Source: Diplonema papillatum
Lineage: Eukaryota > Euglenozoa > Diplonemea > Diplonemida > Diplonemidae
Assembly: GCA_030068145.1 (NCBI GenBank)
Contig: JAPJBO010000017.1
Coordinates: 1 to 64,000, forward strand
Length of the DNA stretch: 64,000 nucleotides
Direction: 5' to 3'
A model generated the notes under the pieces. That model saw only the letters and a program-made list of their open reading frames with translations, had not been told where the DNA came from and did not search any database. Shown piece after piece: positions 10,493 through 21,724 of the stretch. A program made the translations under genes and the position numbers. Numbering within the stretch: the stretch's first letter is position 1; each line of letters opens with the position of its first letter.

Positions 10493-12086
10493 TACGATGC
10501 CAAAAGGGGGGGGGTTTGGGCGGAAAAATCCCCGCATAGTTCACCAGGGTCTGACGGGTACTGAGGCCCCATACCCTTCCTAAAACATCATTCTGCGTTC
10601 AAATACGCCCTCAGAAGCCTCCGGAGAGCCTTCTATGATGTCCCAAATGCGATTTTGTGGTTTTTTAGGGGGTCCCCCCGCCTGTTGGCCGTAAGCCGCC
10701 ATAGTAGACACATATGCAACCTGAAGCTGGGTCGCTTCTCTGTGCAAGATCCCAGCCCAAACACACGTTTTCGGCGTTCTCTAGCACTCTCCAGGTGCAT
10801 TCGACCCTCGGGCTTCGTGGTTTCTTTCACTCACAGGTGTTCCGGGACGTGCAAAGATAAGGAGAATGGCCCCCTGCATTGGGGACAGACCGAACTACGC
10901 CCTGCCTGTCTATACAGGCTTTGGGGTCAAATTGCACCGGCTTTGGCGCCACATCCACCGTTTCGGGCTTCGTTTGTGCTGCTTTGGGGTCCATTAAGAA
11001 CTCTGGTCTGATTTGCGGGACGCTTTCCTCGGTTTTGGCGCCCACTTTCACTGTTCTAAGGCCTGTTCAGGCTTCTACCTGCATCATGTTATGCTATTCT
11101 GGTGATTCTGCAAAGCTTCGTGAACGAAGTAGGACAAGCGTTAAGAGGCGATCATCAGCCGTTCTCAAGCGGTTGACTACGACGCGTTCACTTCATGATT
11201 TTGAAGCAGGCTTCACCGCTTTCAGGGCAGGCTTTCAGAGCTTTCCTGGCAATGTCTTCCCTTCTGGCATCTTTCTCACCCATGGCTGCAAAGTGCTTCT
11301 CGCTGGATGTCTTTGCACAGGCGGCACATGACCCGAGGGATGTGTGGCAAGCTCCTGTGCAGTGAGCTTGGTCAGACAAACTGTGTGGCGCACACACCCG
11401 CCATGGTCGGCAGTATCACCTGGGCCACAGTTTGAGTCCTGTTCCGAGACCCGCTCACGGTGAAGTGGCGCCTACTGGGTCGCTTCCTCTCCAGCTTCGG
11501 CGCAAAGTCTTCACCACTGGATGCACTTTGAACGGTGAAAGTGGGCACCAAAACCGAGCAAAGCGTCCCGCAAATCAGACCAGAGTTCTTAGTGGATCCC
11601 AAAGCAGCACAAACGAGACCAAAACGGTGCACATGGCGCCAAGGCGGCGCAATTCGACCCCAAAGCCTGTATAGACAGGCAGGGCGTGGTACGGTCTGTA
11701 GGGTCCATTCGCCTTGTTTTTGCACACCCCGGAACACCTGTAAGCGAGATAATTTATGAAGTCCGAGGGTCGAATGCACCTGGAGAATGATAGAGAACGC
11801 CGAAAACGTGTGTTTAGGCCGGGATTTTGCTCCGAGGAGCGACCCAGCATCAGGTTGCATATGTGTCTTCTATGGCGGTTTACGGCCAGCAGACGGGGGG
11901 ACCCCCTAAAAACCCACAAAATCGCATTTGGGACATCATAGAAGGCTCTCCGGAGGCTTCTGAGGGCGTATTTGAACGCAGAATGATGTTTTAGGAAGGG
12001 TATGGGGCCTCAGTGCCCGTCAGACCCTGGTGAACTATGCGGGGATTTTTCCGCCCAAACCCCCCCCCCCCCCTTTTGGCATCGAC
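10493..12086. mobile_element. Foldback element with roughly 560-bp inverted arms, copy 1
   Basis: The element starts cgatgccaaaagg and ends ccttttggcatcg. The left arm (about 10493-11061) is the inverted repeat of the right arm (about 11530-12086), including a ctatacaggctttggggtc / gaccccaaagcctgtatag pair near 10910 and 11670. The central 470 bp is unique. No transposase is encoded. Very long inverted arms with a roughly 9-bp target duplication would suit a Mutator-like non-autonomous element. The uninterrupted version of the flanks is present, inverted, at 49430-49530. A second copy, inverted relative to this one, splits the piggyBac transposase at 61 kb. Confidence 0.85.
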
Positions 12087-12225
12087 TCATATATATGCAG
12101 GTAAGGAATTCTGATCAACTACCGAAACACGCTGTTCCTACGTCTTTTTAGCCTGCGCAATACATTACTAAAAAGCATAGGCGTGTTTGTTTATACGTGC
12201 CGGGGGAGGATTGGCCTGCTAGTGG

Positions 12226-13408
12226 ATGTGCTCGGTAGGCGAATCTTCTTCCGAACACAGCATTGTTACTGTGTGCATGATTTCACCGATCGAATACGTT
12301 ACTGAAGCCCGGCACCCCCGTGACAGCCCGGACACACCGCAACCGGTGGTAAGTCTCGGTCGTGAACCCGTGCGGAAGGGGCATGACGCAGAGCGGGTCA
12401 ACCGGCAGCTTGTGCTCTCTCAGTTTCACGCTGTGATGAAGCGAAATGCTGTGTTTAATTGACCAGTTGGATTCCTCTTGTTCGTAGCAGTTCTAAGCTG
12501 ACACTTCATTGCGGGCACAACATGCAAGAAGGCCTGGAAGAAATCAGGAGCCGCGGGTAGCACCCGAGAGCGCCACTCACAGCACCTTCAATCTGAGCCG
12601 AGACCGGACATCAAACCCAGAGCAGGACAACCCAGCCAGCAAACCACGAGGAGGGGGGTGTGGGCTACTCGAGAACCAGACCTCGACCGTTGTTCCGGAA
12701 ATGCTCCCATCAGTACAGATGTACTATTAAAAAAATCATGTGCGTGAAGACTCGACATGGCAATCGCGGGGGAAGCATGATTTCACCGATCGAATACGTT
12801 TCTGAAGCCCGGCACGCCCGTGACAGCCCGGACACACCGCAACCGGTGGTAAGTCTCGGTCGTGAACCCGTGCGGAAGGGGCATGACGCAGAGTGGGTCA
12901 ACCGGCAGCTTGTGCTCTCTCAGTTTCACGCTGTGATGAAGCGAAATGCTGTGTTTAATTAACCAGTTGGATTCCTCTTGTTCGTATCAGTTCCAAGCTG
13001 ACACTTCATTGCGGGCACAACATGCAAGAAGGCCTGGAAGAAATCAGGAGCCGCGGGTAGCACCCGAGAGCGCCACTCACAGCACCTTCAATCTGAGCCG
13101 AGACCAGTGGGAATCGGACATCAAACCCACAGCAGGACAACCCGGGGGTGTGGGCTACTCGAGAACCAAACCTCGACCGTTGTTCCGGAAATGCTCCCGT
13201 CAGTACAGATGTACTACCTAAAAAAATCATGTGCGTGAAGACTCGGCATGGCAATCGCGGGGGAAGCATGATTTCACCGATCGAATACGTTACTGAAGCC
13301 CGGCACGCCCGTGACAGCCCGGACACACCGCAACCGGTGGTAAGTCTCGGTCGTGAACCCGTGCGGAAGGGGCATGACGCAGAGCGGGTCAACCGGCAGC
13401 TTGTGCTC
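12226..13408 (-). repeat. Tandem copies of the 3' side of the zinc-ribbon gene
   Basis: Three blocks (about 12260-12420, 12775-12925, 13268-13408) repeat the sequence that directly follows agcacaagctgcc in the zinc-ribbon gene on the minus strand. Between blocks lies the dispersed repeat seen at 8.4-9.0 kb, giving a unit of roughly 500-560 bp. Each block can be read as a short Cys-containing peptide (TRSASCPFRTG) or, in the frame of the gene, as LPVDPLCVMPLPHG. Confidence 0.75.
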
Positions 13409-13420
13409 CTTGGCAGGTAC

Positions 13421-14182
13421 GCACAGCGCGGGTTGCTTGCCCGTCGGCGGAAACCATATGCGGGGGGACCCCTCGTGTTCGTCCGGCTCCACAGGCGCGG
13501 CGGGCCTCTTCGGTTTGCTTTGGTGCAGCCGAGACAAAGACCGCTCGATCGCCTTGCTGGGCAGGCGCACTACCCGCGGCTCCGGCATGTGCCTGGCCTT
13601 CAGTGTCTGCAGGCGTTCTCTGCGCGAGGCCACGTCGCCGTCGTGGATCCGGGCGGTCGACACCACGGCTTCCGAAGGCGTGAGCTTCCTGCCCACGGGG
13701 CCGCCGCCGCTGCTGATCAGCGAAAGCACGTCGAACTCTTGGCCCTCTTTGCGGGGCCTTGCCTTGCTCTGCTGTTGAGAATGCACCGGTTTGAACAGGC
13801 TGCTTGGAGGAGATACAGGGTCCATGGGCTGCATGGGTGTGGCTTTTGGCGAAGGGCGATATGGCTTCGGCTTCCTGTCGATGGGAGGGCCTGTGTACTC
13901 TATGTCGAGGGCGGGTCCGAAGATGTTGAAGACGGCGGCCGCCAGGCGCCGGTCGCGCGTGGAGAGCCGGAGGCGGTGCGTCGCCGCGCGCTTCCCGCAG
14001 CAGCCGCAGTGCCCGGCGGACTTCCGAAGGGGCGCGCCGCAGCCGTCGCAGTCGCTGCGCTGCTGCGTGAACAGGCTTTGGAACGACCCTTTCTCCCGCC
14101 ACGACACGTCGCCACACGATGCGCAGTAGCGCCAGTCCTTCTCCAGCAGGCATCCGCACCGGATGCAGACCTCCGGTGTCAT
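13421..14182 (-). CDS. Zinc-ribbon protein, 5' or internal exon
   Basis: The ATG at 14180-14182 is directly preceded by a pyrimidine-containing acceptor (aacactgcatcag), so the exon could be trans-spliced at its start or be internal. It encodes two Cx2C..Cx2C ribbons at the N terminus (C6, C9, C20, C23 and C45, C48, C59, C62). A Pro/Arg/Ser-rich disordered region follows, then a C-terminal basic segment. A donor (gtgc/gtacct) ends the exon at 13421 after 254 codons, phase 0; alternatively the frame reads on to 13274 through the first repeat block. Double zinc ribbons of this kind usually mediate protein contacts. The function is unknown. Confidence 0.6.
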
Positions 14183-14488
14183 CTGATGCAGTGTTGCAGC
14201 TTGACACGAAGTGCAGCGTCAACAATATGACACAAAGTGCTGTCAATAGACGAGCTGCTGGCTACTGTGCCAGGAGCTACTGTGTTCACAGTGTACACGA
14301 CACAGCAGTGCTCTACGACCAGTGGTGTACCGAGGTTTGTTTACTCCCCATTTTTCGAGACTGGAGGTCCTGTGAACATGCAATGTGAATAGCCTCTATT
14401 CGAGCCAACCCCGCTTTTCTAGCAATGAAAGTGTACTGTTTTTGGACCAGATAATAGTGAGGAGCAAGCTTTTTTTCCCTGCCAAAAT

Positions 14489-14935
14489 GCATAGCGGTGG
14501 CAGAGTGAGCGGGGCGTCGGCCTTCAGGCCGGTAGGCCCATGACACTTTCCCGGTCGAAGATTGTTTTCGAGTTTTGTTGGTTTTCGGGGTCTGATGTGC
14601 CCGAAATTTGCGTTTTTTGTGGAGTTGCTCAGTATCTCGCGGTATTTGGGTCACCCCGGGAAACCGAGTCGGGGGGAGGTCTCCCCGGTTTCCTCCCCGG
14701 TTTCCTCCCCGGTTACCGGCGGGCGAACTTGCCATGACAGGCCAAACTTGCTACCATAAATGGCACAACCCGAACTTTGCTTCGTCCGAACTTTGCTTCG
14801 CGAGAACTTAGCATCGCCCGAGCGTTGCTTCGCCCGAACTCAGCTGCACCCGAGCTTTCTTCGCCCGAACTTTGCTTCACCAGAACTTAGCTTCGCCCGT
14901 CGCCCGATCTTTACCTGCTGCCTCTAGTCTCGCCC
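14489..14935 (+). mobile_element. tRNA-headed SINE with minisatellite tail, copy 1
   Basis: The head has an A-box-like tggcagagtgagcggg and a tRNA-like ggccttcaggccgg hairpin; the B box is deleted in this copy. The body (gtcgaagattg, gtgcccgaaatttgcg, atctcgcggtatttggg) is shared with copy 2 near 35 kb. A tail of degenerate 16-bp units (gaactttgcttcgccc) occupies about 14765-14935. The whole arrangement recurs inverted at 34860-35350. Confidence 0.65.
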
Positions 14936-15184
14936 CGCGCCGGTCTTTAGCCGAGCGCACGTACTTTTGTTCTACACCCGTTCTTGAGACCTGCGACTTT
15001 GCTCGTTCCGGATTCTCTTTACTTTGGTGCGTAGACTTGTAGCCTCAGATGCGCGGCGCTGTCACATGGTACAGGAGGTCTGCATCCAGCGTGGTTGGAG
15101 AAGAAGACGGGAGGTACCGCGCGTCGTGTGGCGATGTGGTCTTGGCGGGTACCACAAAGTACAGCGTGCCACGAACTGAATACA

Positions 15185-17610
15185 ATGTGCCACAAATACA
15201 GTGTGCCAAGAACTAGTGTGCCACAAACTACAGTGTGCCAAGAACGATGTGTCACAAACTACAGTGTGCCATGAACTGTCCATGTACAGTGCGCCACAAA
15301 CTACAGTGTGCGCGGACTGCTGGGTCGACAATGTGTCACAAACTACAGTGTGCCATGAACTGTCCACAACAAACTACAGTGTGCCATGAACTGTCCACAA
15401 CAAACTACAGTGTGCCATGAACTGTCCACAACAAACTACAGTGTGCCATGAACTGTCCACAACAAACTACAGTGTGCCATGAACTGTCCACAACAAACTA
15501 CAGTGTGCCATGAACTGTCCACAACAAACTACAGTGTGCCATGAACTGTCCACAACAAACTACAGTGTGCCATGAACTGTCCACAACAAACTACAGTGTG
15601 CCATGAACTGTCCACAACAAACTACAGTGTGCCATGAACTGTCCACAACAAACTACAGTGTGCCATGAACTGTCCACAACAAACTACAGTGTGCCATGAA
15701 CTGTCCACAACAAACTACAGTGTGCCATGAACTGTCCACAACAAACTACAGTGTGCCGCGGACTGCTCCGACAATGTGTCACAAACTACAGTGTGCCAAG
15801 AATGAGTGTGTCACAAACTACAGTGTGCCATGAACTGTCCACAACAAACTACAGTGTGCCATGAACTGTCCACAACAAACTACAGTGTGCCATGAACTGT
15901 CCACAACAAACTACAGTGTGCCGCGGACTGCTGGGTCGACAATGTGTCACAAACTACAGTGTGCCAAGAATGAGTGTGTCACAAACTACAGTGTGCCATG
16001 AACTGTCCACAACAAACTACAGTGTGCCATGAACTGTCCACAACAAACTACAGTGTGCCGCGGACTGCTGGGTCGACAATGTGTCACAAACTACAGTGTG
16101 CCAAGAATGAGTGTGTCACAAACTACAGTGTGCCATGAACTGTCCACAACAAACTACAGTGTGCCATGAACTGTCCACAACAAACTACAGTGTGCCATGA
16201 ACTGTCCACAACAAACTACAGTGTGCCATGAACTGTCCACAACAAACTACAGTGTGCCATGAACTGTCCACAACAAACTACAGTGTGCCATGAACTGTCC
16301 ACAACAAACTACAGTGTGCCATGAACTGTCCACAACAAACTACAGTGTGCCATGAACTGTCCACAACAAACTACAGTGTGCCATGAACTGTCCACAACAA
16401 ACTACAGTGTGCCATGAACTGTCCACAACAAACTACAGTGTGCCATGAACTGTCCACAACAAACTACAGTGTGCCATGAACTGTCCACAACAAACTACAG
16501 TGTGCCATGAACTGTCCACAACAAACTACAGTGTGCCATGAACTGTCCACAACAAACTACAGTGTGCCATGAACTGTCCACAACAAACTACAGTGTGCCA
16601 TGAACTGTCCACAACAAACTACAGTGTGCCATGAACTGTCCACAACAAACTACAGTGTGCCATGAACTGTCCACAACAAACTACAGTGTGCCGCGGACTG
16701 CTGGGTCGACAATGTGTCACAAACTACAGTGTGCCAAGAATGAGTGTGTCACAAACTACAGTGTGCCATGAACTGTCCACAACAAACTACAGTGTGCCAT
16801 GAACTGTCCACAACAAACTACAGTGTGCCGCGGACTGCTGGGTCGACAATGTGTCACAAACTACAGTGTGCCAAGAATGAGTGTGTCACAAACTACAGTG
16901 TGCCAAGAATGAGTGTGTCACAAACTACAGTGTGCCAAGAATGAGTGTGTCACAAACTACAGTGTGCCAAGAATGAGTGTGTCACAAACTACAGTGTGCC
17001 AAGAATGAGTGTGTCACAAACTACAGTGTGCCATGAACTGTCCACAACAAACTACAGTGTGCCATGAACTGTCCACAACAAACTACAGTGTGCCATGAAC
17101 TGTCCACAACAAACTACAGTGTGCCATGAACTGTCCACAACAAACTACAGTGTGCCATGAACTGTCCACAACAAACTACAGTGTGCCATGAACTGTCCAC
17201 AACAAACTACAGTGTGCCATGAACTGTCCACAACAAACTACAGTGTGCCATGAACTGTCCACAACAAACTACAGTGTGCCATGAACTGTCCACAACAAAC
17301 TACAGTGTGCCATGAACTGTCCACAACAAACTACAGTGTGCCATGAACTGTCCACAACAAACTACAGTGTGCCATGAACTGTCCACAACAAACTACAGTG
17401 TGCCATGAACTGTCCACAACAAACTACAGTGTGCCATGAACTGTCCACAACAAACTACAGTGTGCCATGAACTGTCCACAACAAACTACAGTGTGCCATG
17501 AACTGTCCACAACAAACTACAGTGTGCCATGAACTGTCCACAACAAACTACAGTGTGCCATGAACTGTCCACAACAAACTACAGTGTGCCGCGGACTGCT
17601 GGGTCTACAA
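15185..17610. repeat. 31-bp minisatellite with higher-order variants
   Basis: The main unit is 31 bp, containing aactgtccacaacaaactac and ending agtgtgccatg. About 60 near-identical copies are interrupted at intervals by variant blocks with cgcggactgctgggtcgac and aagaatgagtgtgtcac. The variants recur in the same order several times (near 15755, 15920, 16060, 16690, 16830), which points to amplification of multi-unit blocks. No ORF is sustained. The near-perfect identity suggests recent expansion or ongoing homogenisation. Confidence 0.95.
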
Positions 17611-17611
17611 T

Positions 17612-17727
17612 GTGCTGCGACGTTCTACTTTATTTCGCCGAAAGCGAGCGGAAACAAAACTGGACCTGGAAATGACCAGTTTGACCTCATCCTCATCGTC
17701 GTTGACTCTCCCGACATCATAAAGTAA
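17612..17727 (+). other. Possible C-terminal coding remnant
   Basis: Directly after the minisatellite a plus-strand frame reads a protein-like peptide (FYFISPKASGNKTG.., DLILIVVDSPDIIK) to a TAA at 17725-17727. The minus strand is also open here (VNDDEDEVKLVISR). Either could be the last piece of a gene whose remainder was displaced by the repeat. No family is recognised. Confidence 0.22.
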
Positions 17728-18904
17728 CACGAGCCCGTGAACAGTGCTCGCCTGCCTTGATGGCACTTGCACTTTACAGAACTCAACGCTTTATTTTCCG
17801 CACGTGACTGTCAGCACGCTCAAGACTCAGGAAAGAAGAAGGTGACAAAGCACGGTTTCTTGTCGTGACAACCAAGGGCAGTGGTTGACAGAATGACTGA
17901 CAGGCTCCCGTCGAGCCGTAGCTAGGGGGGGCGGGGGGAGGGGAGGGGAGGGGAGACAGAACAACAGAATAGCGATCGCTTCATTTCGACAGTACTCAGC
18001 CGGTCCACTCCTATTCCCTGGAACTGCATCGAATTGCCTGCTGGTATTTATCACACTCTTGCATCGGGCCGTACCGTTAACCGCAATAGGTCTCCTAGGC
18101 TAAAAGCCTCTGGCCGACAGAACAATGTAGGTAAGGGAAGTCGGCAAACTGGATCCGTAACTTCGGGAAAAGGATTGGCTCTGAGGACACATGCGGGATT
18201 GTCAGTGCGGGTCAGGTCTGGGCTCAGATTGAAGGTGCTGTGAGTGGCGCTCTCGGGTGCTACCCGCGGCTCCTCAGTCGGTCAGAATCCGCTAGCAGTC
18301 TATCAGTAGCGGGTGGGCCGGCTCAACTACGCCAACAATGCAGGGACCTGTTGACTAGACCTCTCCGAGTTTATGCTGCTCACGATTGCGGGTGGACGGA
18401 AAACTCCACGTGCCCTCACGTCGAATGGGTCCTCTGTGTGTCATGAACTCCGCTTGAGGGTCCGGTATTTTCAGCGGAGTGTCTGGAGGGGTCTGGCCAA
18501 CTGCAATACCTTTGCATTTTTTTCAATCGGTTTTATCAGCGGTTTTGTACCGGAAGTCTCTGTTCACTCAGGAACTCTTGGTCGCTGGGTCTGAGACCTG
18601 TTTTTCCAGCCCTTGCAGCGCATACTCCGGTCTGTCGATCGTGTCAAGAGAAGCTACTAGAAGTTACGCATGTGCAACACAGGGAAATGCGAGGGGTAAA
18701 GGTGGCACCCTAACCTTTTCTTGTTAATCTCATTGAAAGAAATTCGGGCTGTTGGAAACGGCGGAGGTGATTAGTCGCCGCAGGGTTTGATATTTCGGGT
18801 CCTTCCAACGTGCAGGGGGGCAGGTCTTGCTTTGCTTTCTAGCGTTTATTGTCTTTCTTTCGCTTTTCTTTGCCTCATAAGGTCGCCCGCGAGAGCTCGT
18901 CGGG
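17728..18904. other. Intergenic stretch with dispersed-repeat fragments
   Basis: It contains a G-rich run (17925-17955) and a partial copy of the 8.4-kb repeat at 18170-18275. No gene is supported. Confidence 0.45.
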
Positions 18905-20278
18905 TCCCGAAGCCGCCTTCTGCGCATCACGGGTACAACGCGAGGATGCAACCCTGCTTTTGGTGTGCAGTCAGCCGCCACAGGGCCTTAGATCTCGCCG
19001 CTTAACCGGACAGGAGAGCCGCCCGCTAGTACCAAGAACCGCCCACCACGAGAGCTCACCAGGTCCCCCAGCCGCTTTCTAGGATGCAACCCTGCTTTGG
19101 GTATGCAGTCAGCCGCCACAGAGCCGCCTTCTGTGCATCACGGGTGCAACACGAGGATGAAACCCTGCAGTCAGCCGCCTCAGGGCCTTAGATCTCGCCG
19201 CTTAACCGGACAGAAGAGCCGCCCGCTAGTACCAAGAACCGCCCACCAGGAGAGCTCACCAGGTCCCCCAGCCGCTTTCTGCGCAACACGAGGATGCGAC
19301 CCTGCTTTGAGTGTGCAGTCAGCCGCCACAGAGCCGCCTTCTGTGCATCACGGGTGCAACACGAGGATGAAACCCTGCAGTCAGCCGCCACAGGGCCTTA
19401 GATCTCGCCGCTTAACCGGACAGAAGAGCCGCCCGCTAGTACCAAGAACCGCCCACCGGGAGAGCTCACCAGGTCCCCCAGCCGCTTTCTGCGCAACACG
19501 AGGATGCAACCCTGCTTTGGGTATGCAGTCAGCCGCCACAGAGCCGCCTTCTGTGCATCACGGGTGCAACACGAGGATGAAACCCTGCAGTCAGCCGCCT
19601 CAGGGCCTTAGATCTCGCCGCTTAACCGGACAGAAGAGCCGCCCGCTAGTACCAAGAACCGCCCACCGCGAGAGCTCACCAGGTCCCCCAGCCGCTTTCT
19701 GCGCAACACGAGGATGCGACCCTGCTTTGAGTGTGCAGTCAGCCGCCACAGAGCCGCCTTCTGTGCATCACGGGTGCAACACGAGGATGAAACCCTGCAG
19801 TCAGCCGCCACAGGGCCTTAGATCTCGCCGCTTAACCGGACAGAAGAGCCGCCCGCTAGTACCAAGAACCGCCCACCGCGAGAGCTCACCAGGTCCCCCA
19901 GCCGCTTTCTGCGCAACACGAGGATGCAACCCTGCTTTGGGTATGCAGTCAGCCGCCACAGAGCCGCCTTCTGCGCATCACGGGTACAACACGAGGATGC
20001 AACCCTGCTTTGGGTATGCAGTCAGCCGGCACAGAGCCGCCTTCTGCGCATCACGGGTACAACACGAGGATGCAACCCTGCTTTGGGTATGCAGTCAGCC
20101 GCCACAGAGCCGCCTTCTGCGCATCACGGGTACAACACGAGGATGCAACCCTGCTTTGGGTATGCAGTCAGCCGGCACAGAGCCGCCTTCTGCGCATCAC
20201 GGGTACAACACGAGGATGCAACCCTGCTTTGGGTGTGCAGTCAGCCGCCACAGGGCCTTACATCTCGCCGCTTAACCA
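18905..20278. repeat. Tandem array with 210-bp and 73-bp periods
   Basis: The landmark cttaaccgga recurs at 19201, 19411, 19621 and 19831, exactly 210 bp apart. From 19962 the array continues with a 73-bp subunit (gagccgccttctgcgcatca..). Because 210 is a multiple of three, a 392-codon frame stays open through it, but it has no codon or domain character of a gene. The tacaacacgaggatgca segment is also found near 4880, 39410 and 40755, so the array grew from a dispersed family. Confidence 0.92.
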
Positions 20279-20597
20279 GACAGAGCCACGCACCTCCCTC
20301 CCGAAAGGTACTGCAGAGCCACGGGCTATGGGTCAGGTGGCTACCGATTTCCCAAACTCAAGCATCAAGGCGTGGCGCACCTTGGGGCTTAGCGCTCGCG
20401 CTGAACACAAGCTGGGCAGAGCGGATAGGGTTGTCGCATTGTAGCACTGTGCTGCCTCCGACTCAAGCTTTGCAAGCTGTGGTTGACCGTCACGTTCCTG
20501 GACCAGGAGCGGCCTTTTTCTTCGTGTTCAGCGGGGGGGACCCATGAGACGCGGATCGACAGTTTCGATCCACGGTCCTAAATCCTTGCTCATACAA

Positions 20598-20820
20598 CAA
20601 AATACTCGAGGGACTGCCTTGTGCTCATTTCGAAGGAGGCTAGAGGGGGAGAAAACAATACAACTACAAAGTGGATCTTTTTTGTTGAACGCCTACGTCC
20701 GCCACTAAACCCAGATTTACCTGTGTTTCGTGTAAGCTACAGCACATTTACCTCCTTTGATCGATCGCAACTGGCAGTCTCCTCAAGCATTTCCTACAAA
20801 GCAGGTGCTTATACAAAAGA
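20598..20820 (+). repeat. Solo copy (A-B) of the YR-retrotransposon terminal repeat
   Basis: This 220-bp unit runs from aaaatactcgaggg to caggtgcttatacaaaa and matches the repeat bounding the retrotransposon at 53.7-58.4 kb. The internal core at the A/B junction is present with substitutions (ttgttgaacgcctacgtc). No coding sequence is between A and B. Confidence 0.8.
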
Positions 20821-21060
20821 AATAGTTGACTAAACCTGTCAATAATATAAACACCCTCTTTTTTTGTGCTAACAACGCATTGTTGGTACCAAGAATTGGT
20901 AGTTGACAGCGTACTGCGTGAAACTTACCAAAAGCAGTTGTGTTCCGCTAGTGCGCACAAACAAAAAGAGGCGGCGCAAAATTCCCGCACCCACGAAGGA
21001 GGTCCTTGAGATGGCATTGTCAAGAGCTGCGACACAACGACTCCCTTAGTATTCTACAAC

Positions 21061-21290
21061 TCGCTGCGGGGCAGCAGCTGGTTTCGGCCTGGACGGATCG
21101 GGCGCGGGACGTCTCGCTCACAGTGCGCCACGCCTTGCGCTGGGCTTGGATGTCCGCGAAGAAGTTGAACACGACGTGAATGGGCGCGAGCTACGGCTAT
21201 CGGAACTGCTGAGAGCGCTATGCCTCACAACACAAGCAGATCTTTCAGCTGAAAGCGTGACGTAGTGAGGTGATGCAAGCTCTCATATCA
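21061..21290 (-). pseudogene. Short degenerate copy of the methyltransferase last exon
   Basis: The middle of this stretch (gtctcgctcacagtgcgcca, ccttgcgctgggc, gaagttgaacacgacg) matches the coding region around WRTVSETVKSG of the gene at 21725-23433. Both flanks are diverged. It is the most distal of two partial copies. Confidence 0.6.
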
Positions 21291-21341
21291 CAAACCGAGC
21301 TTACGCGTGCCAGCCAAGCATAGATTAAGACACCAGGTGTT

Positions 21342-21640
21342 TTAGTTCTTCACGTACTTGTGCACTTGCACTGTGGCCTCGGCGGCGCCATGCGGGTAGT
21401 GCAACGGGTCTCTTTCACCCACGTGTTCTTCATCTTGAGTTTCACGAGGGCTGCCTCCAGGGATGGGACTGTGATCAGGATCGCACCCGACTTGACTCGC
21501 TGACCGTGCGCCACGCCTTGCGCTGGGCTTCGATGTCGGCGAAGAACTTGAACACGACGTGAATGGACACGAGGCTCTCGGAACTGCTGAGAGCGCTGTG
21601 TAGCTCACAACACAAGCTGACCTGACAGCTGAAAACGTGA
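21342..21640 (-). pseudogene. Partial copy of the methyltransferase last exon
   Basis: On the minus strand the C-terminal codons are repeated (HYPHGAAEATVQVHKYVKN and stop). The segment around the SAM-binding strand is missing and frames shift repeatedly. The next 60 bp, containing the downstream sequence of the real gene (agctcacaacacaagc, ttacacatgccagccaagc), are also repeated, so the duplication includes 3' flanking DNA. Confidence 0.75.
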
Positions 21641-21724
21641 CGTAGTGAAATGATGCAAAGCTCTCATAACACAAACCGAGCTTACACATGCCAGCCAAGC
21701 ACGTAGGCACCAGGTGTAGGTGTT

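Noticed and set aside
15185..17610. CRISPR array
   Set aside because: Units are directly adjacent, with no unique spacers, in a eukaryotic context; it is a minisatellite.
19097..20275. 392-codon open frame on the plus strand
   Set aside because: It follows the 210-bp and 73-bp tandem repeats exactly, and stays open only because the main unit is a multiple of three; no domain or codon character.
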